44,729 bases of DNA, from the IMG/VR virus record IMGVR_UViG_3300038415_000032, positions 1-44,729 of that record; one strand, 5' to 3'. The notes below the pieces were generated by a model. That model was not told the origin of the DNA. It searched no databases and saw only the letters and a program-made list of their open reading frames with translations. The translations under genes and the position numbers were made by a program. Below, one piece after another: positions 22,745-33,600 of the stretch; the stretch's first letter is position 1; each line of letters begins with the position of its first letter. Source of the DNA: a virus.

Positions 22745-24669
22745 TGAAAAACACATTTACATTCCTGCTGATGCTGGCCCTGAACGGATGCACACTCTGC
22801 CCGGCGCAGACCCCTATTGGAATCAAGCAAAACTCGTTCACCACAAACGGCGATGCGTATTGCGTTAATCTGGTTTCCACCATCGCGTCTGTCGTGGCGC
22901 TGGGAGACCCATTTTATACTGTCACCGGCTCTGGAGAGCCTCAATGTGATGGGAATTATTATCAGACTATTCTTCCTGTGTATGGTGGGGTTTTATGTTA
23001 TACGAACGGTAATGGAGCTAATTTCTTTCTGATAGGCCTTCCTTATCCATTTTTCAATGGATGGGGGTTTCTTGCGAACCTGAACGAATTTATTACGACT
23101 GGGAATATCTATCCCTATTATGTTAATACCAACTACGTCAACGCAAGCGGACTTTCAGGCCAGTGGGTCAGCCCTGATTCAGCTGACATATATCAGGCAT
23201 ATCCCGGAGCTCCGCCTTATCCGTTCTCTGTGCTTGGATTCACCGGCCCACAGCGGTTCGTCACCGCAGCAACACTGGCCGCAGCTGGAGGTCTGACCGT
23301 CAGCAACTACGCGAACTACGTTGACGTGGCTGGAGCGGCGAGCATGGCCTATCCTCCAATCTCAAACCCCAATCTGGCGACGCAGGTGCAGTTGTCTGGG
23401 GCGTCAAACGGATTTATCTCGTCGCTTCAATCCTACGCTCCACCGACAGCTACGGCGATTGCAAACGGTGTCTATTCAAATAATCCGTCGCACTACATTT
23501 CATACGTAGGAACCAACGCCACAAAATTTGGAAGCAATGTCGTCACCTCCATGTCCGCAGGAACCGGAGTCACTCTAGCGTCCAACCTGACTAGCGCGGG
23601 CTGGGCATACACGGTGAACCTTGCTGGCTCAAACGTGGTGTATATCACAAACATCAATGCCGTGAATCTGGCGGCCTGGGGAGCGTTCACGACCAACAAA
23701 TCTTCATGGCTAGGCACACTGGCGGCAAAGGGTGACTGGACAAACGCGGCAGTCTATTTCAGTGGAATCATTTCAACGTCCACAGCGGCAGCGACACTTC
23801 TTCCAAAGGGCGTGTATCTGACTGGAACGAGCAACCTGAATTATTCCAAGTTCACCAATCCTCCAGTCATTCCGAGCGTGGCTGGATTTACCACGGCGGC
23901 GGTGACAAACCCGCTGGCAAGCATGGCGTGGGTGTCGAACCAGAATTACCTTCAATCTGTCAATCTTTCATTCTACTCAATGACTGGTGACGTGGCATCC
24001 GCCCTATCCGGATACCCGACAAATCTCCAATTAACCACGAACGCATTGCAGCTTCAGGTGAACACCAACGCCACTAACATCCTTCTGTGCTGGGGAACGA
24101 ACCATGCGTTTGTTGGGGCCATCAATGTCAACTCCAACATGACGGCCAGCTACTCCACGAACGGAAGCGGAGTCATCACTGCCACGCTTGGCTCAACTAC
24201 GAATCTTTACACCTCTGGATACCAGCCTGCCACGAAGAATCTCACCAACTGGTCTGCGGTTGCAACCAACTCAATCCTGCTCACGACGAATCTGGTGACG
24301 AAGATTGTGCAGGGGAACAATGTCCTAATCACGTTCATCACGAACAAAACTGGCATCAATGCGACGGTCAACGCCTACTATGCCTACAATGCGCCAGTTC
24401 AGTTTGAAGGCGCCAGCGTTACATTTGTGAATAATTCCCCGTCAGGATATAAGGTTTCTGGCGCATCGTATTCCCATCCACTTCCTGCTCCAGGAACATC
24501 ATACAAGGTGTATAGTGCTTCCAGCCCATACACAGACCTCACATCCAGTTTTAACTCGTTTTTTGGTTCCTCAATCACAAACACGGCAAACGGAATAAAC
24601 GCAGGTTTCGTCGCTGGCACCCCGTCTCCATACGTCCAGAACATCATCATCGTAGGCGTCTGCCAATGA
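22744..24669 (+). CDS. Tail fibre-like protein with lipoprotein-like signal, paralogue 2 (641 aa)
   Basis: ATG 22744 overlaps the previous stop (TGATG). The open frame extends much further upstream, but that part is a shadow of paralogue 1. The N-terminus MKNTFTFLLMLALNGCTLCP resembles a lipoprotein signal with a slightly atypical lipobox (L-N-G-C). The central region repeats paralogue 1 motifs: GVYSNNPSHYIS, NLNYSKFTNPPVIPSVAGFT, KNLTNWSAVATNSILLTTNL. It ends VQNIIIVGVCQ, like VIGFCY in paralogue 1. Tandem duplication of a fibre gene followed by divergence is the simplest history. A 17-codon mini-ORF (24666-24719) overlaps its end. Confidence 0.7.
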   Translation: MKNTFTFLLMLALNGCTLCPAQTPIGIKQNSFTTNGDAYCVNLVSTIASVVALGDPFYTVTGSGEPQCDGNYYQTILPVYGGVLCYTNGNGANFFLIGLPYPFFNGWGFLANLNEFITTGNIYPYYVNTNYVNASGLSGQWVSPDSADIYQAYPGAPPYPFSVLGFTGPQRFVTAATLAAAGGLTVSNYANYVDVAGAASMAYPPISNPNLATQVQLSGASNGFISSLQSYAPPTATAIANGVYSNNPSHYISYVGTNATKFGSNVVTSMSAGTGVTLASNLTSAGWAYTVNLAGSNVVYITNINAVNLAAWGAFTTNKSSWLGTLAAKGDWTNAAVYFSGIISTSTAAATLLPKGVYLTGTSNLNYSKFTNPPVIPSVAGFTTAAVTNPLASMAWVSNQNYLQSVNLSFYSMTGDVASALSGYPTNLQLTTNALQLQVNTNATNILLCWGTNHAFVGAINVNSNMTASYSTNGSGVITATLGSTTNLYTSGYQPATKNLTNWSAVATNSILLTTNLVTKIVQGNNVLITFITNKTGINATVNAYYAYNAPVQFEGASVTFVNNSPSGYKVSGASYSHPLPAPGTSYKVYSASSPYTDLTSSFNSFFGSSITNTANGINAGFVAGTPSPYVQNIIIVGVCQ

Positions 24670-24709
24670 AAGCATTGACCCAAAACGAAATATGTGGGAA
24701 TGATTCAAT

Positions 24710-25666
24710 ATGTTATTGACGCTCGCACAAGTGAAGGCCGGACCGGTTGGCCGCTCCTGCGGCATCGCCACCACGTCGCCGGATTTCACCAGCATCGTCA
24801 ACGACGCCACGCGCCAGCTGATGACTCGCGGCAACTGGTGGTCGTCCGTGCAGCCGATGGCGCTAACAATCGGCCAGAACGGGACGATAATCTGCCCAAG
24901 GGAGGTGGCGACGGTGCTGGCCATGAACCTGACCTTGTTTGGTGGCCGCAGGATTCAGTCGAGGATGTCGAACCTCTGGTTTGAATACCTGCCGTGGACT
25001 GACGGAATCATAAGCTGGGCGGCATCTTGCAGGGGCAGTTTCCACGAGGTCGCAGCGTCCGACGGATACGTCGTGGTGACGAGCCAGTTCAAGTCGCCGA
25101 ACTACATCAGGGTCACATCCTCGTCGCCGCTCGACGCCGGCAAGAACATCTCCTTCTTCGGACTTGACCAGAACGGCGCACCGGCGTCTTGCACCATCCA
25201 GATGAGTTCCACGTTCGCATCCTCGTATCCGCAGCAGTTCTCTGTGGTCAGCCGCGTGGCCAAGGACATGACCTCCGGCTACGTCACCTGCCAGCAGGAT
25301 GACAACAACGGCAACCTGCTTCCGCTTTCCATCTACGAGCCGTCAGAGCAGTCCCCTGAATACGTCCTGATGAAGCTGATGATGCACGGAATGGTTTCGC
25401 TGGTGGCCAACGCGCTGGTGAAGCTGTCATTCATCCCGGTGGTCAACGATACCGACCGGGTGCTCATTGAGAATCAGGACGCGCTGCGGGACATGGTGCT
25501 GTCCATCCGAAAAAAGGAGTCCGGTGATTTGGCCTCTGCCGCCGGCCTTGAGAAGTCCGCCATGCTGGAGCTAAATCACCAGATGAGAAACCGATTCCCT
25601 GATGAGCAGTTTCAGGCGAGAATCCTTCCGTTTGGAAAACGTCCACAAAGCCTTTACACCTACTAA
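24710..25666 (+). CDS. Head-tail connector / tubular tail protein A-like
   Basis: The 318-aa product has DFTSIVNDATRQLMTRGNWW near its N-terminus, the 'N-x-A-x-R-x-L ... G-x-W' pattern seen in T7 gp11-like adaptor proteins. The C-terminal half is helical (EYVLMKLMMHGMVSLVANAL and the following Lys/Glu-rich region). Such proteins form a dodecameric ring between portal and nozzle. It fits next to the fibre and internal virion genes. The start ATG 24710 is preceded by a short mini-ORF (24666-24719) rather than a clear ribosome site. Confidence 0.65.
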   Translation: MLLTLAQVKAGPVGRSCGIATTSPDFTSIVNDATRQLMTRGNWWSSVQPMALTIGQNGTIICPREVATVLAMNLTLFGGRRIQSRMSNLWFEYLPWTDGIISWAASCRGSFHEVAASDGYVVVTSQFKSPNYIRVTSSSPLDAGKNISFFGLDQNGAPASCTIQMSSTFASSYPQQFSVVSRVAKDMTSGYVTCQQDDNNGNLLPLSIYEPSEQSPEYVLMKLMMHGMVSLVANALVKLSFIPVVNDTDRVLIENQDALRDMVLSIRKKESGDLASAAGLEKSAMLELNHQMRNRFPDEQFQARILPFGKRPQSLYTY

Positions 25667-25671
25667 ACAAA

Positions 25672-26667
25672 ATGAGCTACCAATTAACCCCTGAGCAGGC
25701 AGCCGTGAACAGCCTGAACTGGCAAAATTACAACCTCAATGAGGCGGCGTGGACTGGGATGGGAGGTGGAATTGGACTCCCAAACCCTCCGTCAGTTGAT
25801 TATGGCTACACCGATCCCAACGGTGGTTCAAACGCTGGCAGCTACATTGCCGGTGGCGCTGGCGGAGGCTACGCTGGTGGCTACGCATCTGGTGGCTACG
25901 CATCTGGAGGCGCTTCCGCTGGTGGCGCTGGTGGCTTCTCCTTGAACCCAGCTCCCACGCAAGGCAGTGGCACGACCTTCGGAATGGTTCCCGGTGCAAT
26001 CGGAGCTCCTCCGTCAATCTGGGACCAGACACAGGCCATACCCGGCATGGCGGCGAACACGTCTGCGGAGACCGGCCTGATTGGTTCCCAGCTAGCCGGC
26101 CAGCTCTCGGCGTCCACCATCCAGAATCTGACCAATACCGCAGCGTCGCGCGGGATGTCACTTGGACAGGGCGGAAACAGCGGACTGACGAATGAAACCC
26201 TGATGAGCACGATGGGGCTCTCGCAGGAGCAGCTCCAGCAGCAGGGGTCGTCCAACTACATGAACTTCCTTGGCGCATCCGGCCAGCAGCAGCAGAACCC
26301 GCAGCTGCTCGCGGACATCGCCTCTCGCAATGCAGCCATGGCTGCGGCCCCGAACCCGACTCTGGCAGCACAGGAGGCCATCGCACTGGGTCAGGGCAGC
26401 GGTCATCCATCCGGAGGCGGCACGAACCCATACGGGACTGGCTACAATACGACCCCTACCTATTCAAATGGCGCCTCAGGTCTTGGAACTCTGGCTGGTC
26501 TCGGAGGTTCAGCGGATTCCACCGCGACTGCAATGACTCCGCAAATTTACCAATATCTCTACGGGCAGCCTGCGGCTGGCAGCAGCGATGTCACCAGTCA
26601 AAATTACGACCCAACACAATTTGATGCTTGGGGCAGCCCAGACCCGAGTGGCAATTACCAATCCTGA
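25672..26667 (+). CDS. Gly/Ala/Ser-rich virion protein, 331 aa
   Basis: The product starts MSYQLTPEQAAVNSLNWQNY. It has a tandem Gly-Tyr-Ala repeat (GGGYAGGYASGGYASGGASA, residues about 62-85), then a helical region rich in Gln (MGLSQEQLQQQGSSNYMNFL) and a low-complexity C-terminus. It lacks catalytic motifs. Its position between the connector and the large internal protein suggests an internal virion or ejection protein, like the low-complexity inner-core proteins of podoviruses. Confidence 0.6.
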   Translation: MSYQLTPEQAAVNSLNWQNYNLNEAAWTGMGGGIGLPNPPSVDYGYTDPNGGSNAGSYIAGGAGGGYAGGYASGGYASGGASAGGAGGFSLNPAPTQGSGTTFGMVPGAIGAPPSIWDQTQAIPGMAANTSAETGLIGSQLAGQLSASTIQNLTNTAASRGMSLGQGGNSGLTNETLMSTMGLSQEQLQQQGSSNYMNFLGASGQQQQNPQLLADIASRNAAMAAAPNPTLAAQEAIALGQGSGHPSGGGTNPYGTGYNTTPTYSNGASGLGTLAGLGGSADSTATAMTPQIYQYLYGQPAAGSSDVTSQNYDPTQFDAWGSPDPSGNYQS

Positions 26668-26670
26668 TTT

Positions 26671-27627
26671 ATGGCACTCGACACCATCCCACCGTGGCTT
26701 CAGACCAACCCGCAAGAGTGGGGTAATCTTGCCAATGCCGGAGCGCGCCTAGACGTTGAGCGCCAGAACATCGCCAACGCCCAGCAGCAGGTGCAACGGG
26801 AGTCAGCACAGAAGCAGATGCAGATTCAGATGTTAAAAGACCAGCAGGACAGGGAGTATAACATGCAAGTTCAGCAACACGCTGTTGACACCCAGATGAA
26901 GCAGCAGCAGCTCCAGATGGCCACGCAGGCGGCGGCAAGGAAGTTCCAGGCGCAGCAGCAATACCAGCAGCTTGTCCAGTCTGGCGTTGACCCGGTTCAG
27001 GCAGCCATGAGGATTGGCCCGGAGATGGGTAGCATGGTTGGCATGGGGCAACTCGCTCGCGACGACCGGCCGATGCCCGCGCCGATGCCTTTTGACTTTG
27101 GCGAAAACGGCAAGGGCGTTGTGGATGGCCATGGCACTTGGCATCCGGCTCCGGTTGGAAAATATGGAAACGATAACAAAGACCTGTCCGATTCCGACAA
27201 GGCGTATCTAGGGGCGCTCCAGACCCAGCTCAAGGAAGAACTCGACCCGACGGAGAAGGAAAGAATCATGGAAGAAATCCGTGGCATCACCGGCCATCAG
27301 CCTAAAGTCGGTGGTGGAATGCCTCCAGGATATAGAGTTGTCACAAAACCGTCGGCAGTCGCAGCTCCAGCTCCTAGCGCAGCGCCAGCAGCTGCTCCAT
27401 CAAAGGCGGCAATCCCTGACGGTATCAGCCCGGGCAGTATTCCGTTTGAAGGCTCAACCGAATACCGTAAGCAGATTAAAAGCCTTCAAGATGAAGTTGA
27501 CAGCATGAAGGGAAATTCTATTGTGGGGACTTCCATGTGGAAGAACACGATTGGCTGGAGACTGAAAAAGATTTCAGAACTTGAGGATTTGGCAAACCAA
27601 ATTGACTCCGCAAAGTCGGGAAAATAA
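26671..27627 (+). CDS. Gln-rich coiled-coil internal virion protein, 318 aa
   Basis: Residues about 25-110 form a long Gln/Lys-rich coiled coil (RQNIANAQQQVQRESAQKQM then QLQMATQAAARKFQAQQQYQ). A Pro/Ala linker follows, then a second helical segment near the C-terminus (ADEV-type charged helices, KISELEDLANQIDSAKSGK). The architecture fits a core or ejection protein that assembles inside the capsid and passes into the cell with DNA. It starts three bases after the preceding stop and is followed 11 bases later by the giant protein. Confidence 0.6.
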   Translation: MALDTIPPWLQTNPQEWGNLANAGARLDVERQNIANAQQQVQRESAQKQMQIQMLKDQQDREYNMQVQQHAVDTQMKQQQLQMATQAAARKFQAQQQYQQLVQSGVDPVQAAMRIGPEMGSMVGMGQLARDDRPMPAPMPFDFGENGKGVVDGHGTWHPAPVGKYGNDNKDLSDSDKAYLGALQTQLKEELDPTEKERIMEEIRGITGHQPKVGGGMPPGYRVVTKPSAVAAPAPSAAPAAAPSKAAIPDGISPGSIPFEGSTEYRKQIKSLQDEVDSMKGNSIVGTSMWKNTIGWRLKKISELEDLANQIDSAKSGK

Positions 27628-27637
27628 TTGAACAATC

Positions 27638-30600
27638 ATGCCTCAATTTACCATACAAGACCCGACCGGAAGGAATCTGACGGTCGAGGGTGACGCGCCT
27701 CCGAACCCTGAACAAATCAAGCAGATTTTCGACGCGAACCCGGCTCCAGTTCCGGAGCCCAAGATGTCCGTCATCCAGTCCGCAGCCACCGGAGCCGCCT
27801 CTGCCGCCGTTCCAACGGTTGGCGCATGGGCTGGAGCAAAGGCGGCGGCATCGCTTACTGCCAAGTTCGCAGCCAAGAGGATTGCATCTGGAGCTGTCGG
27901 CGTTGGAATTGGTGAGCTGGCTGGCGGTGGCCCAGTTGACCCGGTGGCGGACGTTCTAGGAATTGGGCTTGGACTTGTGGGCGTCATTGGCGGCAGCTCT
28001 GCGCTCGACTGGGTGCAGAACAAGATTCTTCCTGACCGCATCAAGAACCTAATCAGCAAGGCGCACGAAGACCATCCCATCGCTTCAGATGTCGGCTCGG
28101 TGGCTGCGTCGCTGGGCGCGTTCGAGATGCAGTCGCCCAAGAAGCTGGCTGGTGGCGCATACGACCTGCTTCGCGGCAAGATGACCCGCGAAGCCAAGGG
28201 CGTGGCCATGGGCGCAGGCCTTGGTGCCGCTGTTTCTGTCGGTCAGCCGCTCGTAACTGGTCAGCCCATCACTGGCGAGAATGTCGCCATGGGCATCATC
28301 CAGTCCATGATTGCCGGCAATACCCGATTCTCCGAGAAGCATGGCGCAAACACGCCAGCCGCAGCCAAGGACGCCGCCGCGAAGATTGTGGCTCAGATGA
28401 CGCCCGAGGAAATCGCCCACGCCGAGCAGACCAAGAAGGATGGCGTCGCCCCAGAAATCAAGCAGGCGATGGACGAGACTGGGGTTCCCTACGTCCTGCA
28501 CAACGACACCGACCAAGTGGTCGCCAAGGAGACGGAGAAGGCCAAGACGGAAGCCGTCGAGACCGCCGCCGCCAAGCCGGCCGACGACATCAACGACCTG
28601 CTGGAAGGCAAGGTTCCTGCCGACACCAAGAAGGAAGAAGTGGTGACGGAGAAGGCTCCGGTTCCAGAGGTGAAGATTCCGACCAACTGGGACTTGGAGG
28701 CGCAGCTAAAGCAGCTCAAGTTCACCGAGAGCCAGAAGAAAAAGATTCGCACGATGTCGGCGGACGAGCAGCGCAAGGCAATCGAAGTCCGCAAGGCTGC
28801 CATGGATGTGGATGATGCCGCTTCCAAGACTGCTGCTGATGCACCCAAGACTGATGCCGCTCCAGCTCCGAAAGCTGAGGAAACTCCGGTGGCAACACCG
28901 AAGGAGAACACCAAGCCTCTGGAAGATTTCACCGCGCAGGTCAAGTCAGTCAAGACCATGGAGGAGCTGAACGCTCTTTATCCAAAGCTGATGGCCGACA
29001 CTGGCATGACGCCTGAGCACAAGAATCAGGCGGAGTCGGAGATGGTTGACAAGCAGAACGAGCTCATCCAACAGGAGTTGGAGTCTGGTGATGTTGACCG
29101 CCAGGAAGCCTCCACCCGAACCAAGGACAAAGAGGAGACTGGCACCGGCCATATGTGGTTCGACCGGCGCGACGGCAAGATTCATGTGTCCGCAGCAAGA
29201 CTGTCGCAGGTGGTCAACGCCATGCGCTACCACGGACACAGCGAGCGCGCCATCCGCAAGCAGGTGCAGAATCTGATTGCCCATGAGCAGATTCACAGTG
29301 CCACTCCTGATGATGCCGCCATTAGCCTGTGGGATGCCATGACGGCTCCGGAGAAATGGGCGGTAAAGAAGATTTACTCTGGCAGCGAGGGACGGTCAGA
29401 CCTCTACATGGCGCACGAGGCCTTCCGAATGAGGATGCAGGAAATCCTTGGCATGAAGCCTGACGAGCTGACTGAGATGGCCGGAACCGAGCGACTCAAG
29501 TTGGATGTAATCTACGGGATGCAGAAGGCTGTCCGACTCATCCGTGAGAACCTTGTCAGCCGTGGCATCAAAGGCCGAGCGTCGGCCACCATCCGTTCTG
29601 TCCAAATCCGACTCAACCATGCCGAGCAGGCTGCCAATGAGAAGGTTCAGGGGGCATCCAGCCGCCTTGCCGACTTCAGTAATCCCTACGAGAAGCTGGC
29701 GCTCGAGCATGAGGACTCTGCTGAGGAATACAGTCAGCTTGGTGACGTGGAAGGCCATGACGCCATGGTGGCACAGGCTCGTCAGCTCCGTGCGTGGGGC
29801 GACCAGAAGAATCTTGAAGGAACTCAAAACGCCCGCAGCCGACTCATCAACATCAAGAAGCTGAAGTCCACCGCGCAAGACCCTGACGCCGAGGCCTACG
29901 TCGCCTACCTGCGTCAGCAACAGCAGGAGCACCCTGAAGCGTTCATGGACAAGTCAACCCAGGTCGGCGATGCCGTCAGCGAAGTCGAGGCCACGCAGCG
30001 TATGGTCAATGGCCGTGTCGAGGACATGATGTCCAAGGCCATCGAAGACCTTGAGGCCGGTCGACGAACCGCCAGCCTGACCCACTCTGTCCGTGAGCTG
30101 GAGAAACATTATGAAGGCAGGCTTCAGAAGGGAGTCCTGCACGAGATGCTGGGGCAGGCTTTCTGGAAGCGCATTGAAGGACTCAAAGGCGCAGAGGTTG
30201 ACTCGCTCCTGAATTCCGAGCTGGCCAAGGATGTTCGCAAGGCTGGCGGAAAGAACGAGGCCAAGGGTCTCATCTCTCTGGAGAAGGGAATCACCTATCG
30301 CGGAACCGACGATGCTCCGCCGGCAGAGCTGACCAAGGAGCAGGCGATGGAAGTGTTTAAGCTGCTGTCTCCGGACGAGAAGAAGGCCGAGCTGGCCAAG
30401 CAGTCCGAGAAGCCCGACAAGGTGCTGGAACGCCAGGATGGCGAGACCATTGCCGCTTCCATGAGGAAGCGCCTGAAGCGTCAGGCAGACCTCTATATGC
30501 AGATGATGGAGCCAATCCTCGATGAGACCAACTTCAAGCGTGAGGTGACGCCGGAAGATGTCCGTCTTGGTGGTGGCAAGAACGAGGACTCAATCGTCAC

Positions 30601-33600
30601 GCTGCGCACCAGCGACCAGAAGAGCATCCACAAGCTTAAGTCTTCCCTTCTGGACTTCGCCAACCGGAGCAAGCACGACCCGCGCACGGCCAGCCGCCGC
30701 ATCGCCGTCCTGAAGTCCATGTCCAGCGACCGCGTGTTCATGGCGTCGGTCTATTCCAAGGACGGCCAACCGATGATTCTCGACCCCATAACGAAGGGTG
30801 AGCACATGGGTCTGCCAGCCATCCTAAAGCGGTATCAAATCATCCATAGCATCCTGCTCGATGAGCCGGTGCTGGGCTACTCCAAGACGTTCGCCAAGTA
30901 TGGCGACTTCAGCGAGCAGTTCTTGCAGCCGGCGCTTGCTCGCGAGTCTCGCGCGAATAAATACCAGCAGCAGACCATAAGCGACTCCGAAGCGATGCAG
31001 GCCATGACCGCGCGCTACACCAAGGGCAGCACTCCCATTGGTAGCCGAATTGTGGACGAGTTTGGGAATGAGGCAGACAAGCACGACCCTCTCGCCGAGG
31101 AGAAGATTAAGGAGATGCGAAAGATGGGCGCAGAGGAGCGCCGCAAGCAGCTCGATGAGATTGATGCCGAGCTGGAGAAGGGCTCCGACATAAACGAATC
31201 AGACCGCATCCGTCTGGAGCGCGAGATTGAAGCCTTCGAGAAAGACCCACAGCTGTCACAGGAAGCGGAAGGGTTTGGCTCCAACGTTGAGCGTGGCGGC
31301 GGAGGCCATGTCAGTGGCCCGGCGGCGGCCGAGACCCATGCCATGATTGGCACAGGCCGCTCCGGCATCCGCACCAAAGAGCCTCTGAAGGACTACGAGG
31401 CTGGCAAGCTTTACGACGCAATCAAGTGGACTGACTCGCCGGAGGTGGTGGCTCGAATCATTAAGCAGCTCAAGGAGTTCAAAGACCCTGTGCTGACCAA
31501 TGCGCTTGGGAAGTATGCCCGCAAGGTGTTCGTGGAATACCGCAAGGTCGCCCGAAAATACAACGCCAAGCAGCAGCAGCTGATGGGTGAATTGCTCATC
31601 AACCAGACCGCCCGCCTGCTGGTTGGAATCCGCGCAAAATCTGCCAGCCGCGCCGACTTCGTGCGCCGCATCCTGAAGGCCACCAACCCGAAGCCGACGG
31701 AACGCTGGAGCTCGCTGGAGCATCTGGACACCAAGAAGGAGCTGGAGATGCCGCTCGACCGGCGCGCGCCAACTGATGTCCAAGGAGCGCCACAGGGAAC
31801 TGGAGCACCAATGCCAGAGGCGTCAGCACAGCCGTCCATTGAGCCCGCCCTTGACCACCGCGACCTGCGCTGGATGGACGCCCTGATTGCGTTCACTTCC
31901 GACGCGCGGCCGTCGGAGTATCAGGACGTAAGAGACCCGTTCTCCGGAAAAGAGAGGGCGAAGATTTCACAAGAAACCAAGCAGTCTCTTGCCAAGGCTC
32001 GCGAGGATTACCTGTCTGGGAAAAGGGCTGACGCACCACAGGCAGCCCTGTCAGACCCGACGACTGGAATCTCTGGCGACATCCAAGAGCGCCTCGACTG
32101 GCTGGCTGACAAGAGCCGCAAGCTGCCCATCACCACCAAGCAGATTCAGGACTTGCAGAAGATGTCGCTGGAGGAGCGCAACCGCAAGCAGTTCGCCGCC
32201 ACGCGTCTCTGGGTGGAAGATGGCATCAACGATGTTAAGCGCGTCACTGGAGCCTACCTAAGCCGCCGTGAAGCCAAGGACATCCAGTCCCGCTACCTTG
32301 ATGCCGCCGGCAACCTTGCCGCCAATGGTGCGCGCGATGCTGGTTGGACGGTCAAGAACTGCTTCAACATGGCCTCCAATATGTTCGGCGTCCTGAAGGA
32401 CAAGTCCGTCGAGAAGAAGCTGGCCGGCGTCAACCCGCTGGTGGCTGCTAAAGCCATCGCCCGAAAGTTTGTCTGGAGCGATTCTGCCAAGGCGCGCGCC
32501 GTTGAGATTGCCAACAGCCAGCGTGAGTATCGGCTGGTGCGAGCCATGATGGACGGCGACATCACCAAGACCAAGGTCATCCTCGCTCAACTGGAGGCCG
32601 AACCGAATCTGCCCAAGAGCCAAGGCAAGAAGGTGTGGGACTCCAAGAAGCAGGAGATGGTTGAGGAACATCCCGGCAAGGCCGACTTGGGCGACACCAA
32701 CAGAAAATACATCCAAGGCCTGAAGGATAAACTTAACAACGGGCTCATCAAGACCGACCAGCTCGCCGCTCTTGGCAGCGAGTATGGAAAGATTCTTCGC
32801 GCCGGAGTGGAGCGCCAGCTAATCAACGAAGGTCAGCTCAAGTTCAAGGACGCTGAATACAGCTTCGACCCGTCACAGCTCAAGCGGCTCGACGTGTTCA
32901 AGCAGCAGGTGGCCGACGGCATCGAGAAGGCGAAGAAGCTTCTGGCTGGCCCCGACCGATTGCAGCACCTAAAGGCAAGGGCGTGGCTGGAGAGCAATGC
33001 CAAGCTGATGGAGGAGCTGGACTACGCAAAGACCCATTGGCGCGACGCCGAGATGCAGACTGCTTCCATCGCCGCCACGCGCGCCTACGACTCAGCCTTC
33101 GAGATTGGTAAGCAGAACGGGTATCAAGCCAAGTTCGACTACGGCTACCTGCCCGACCGATACAACGCCGAGTTCTTCAACAACGATACGGTGGACTTTG
33201 GCGAGAAGCGCATCCTTGGACGCCAGTGGACGAAGGGCAAGACCTTCGAGAACTACTACGAGGCCGCGTCAGTGGATGCCTACATCCCGACCACGCGAGA
33301 CTCCTCGGCTCTGGTGGAACACTCCACCCGGCAGGTGCTGAACAAGGTCAATGAGAAGCAGTGGCAGGAGGGCTGGTATGCCATGAAGGATTCAGTGACT
33401 GGAGCACCGCTCGCCGCGCCCATGAAGTCAGTCAATGGATACGAGGTGGCCGACCTTCCGCCTGAATACAGCGGAAACCAGTATGTCAATTTGAAGGGCG
33501 TGGACGGCAAGAACGTGGCGGTGCTGCACGGATACGACCGACTCTACCGACAGCTCACCGAGCCGAGCGCCATCACCTCATGGCTGCCGTCGCGCGGCGC

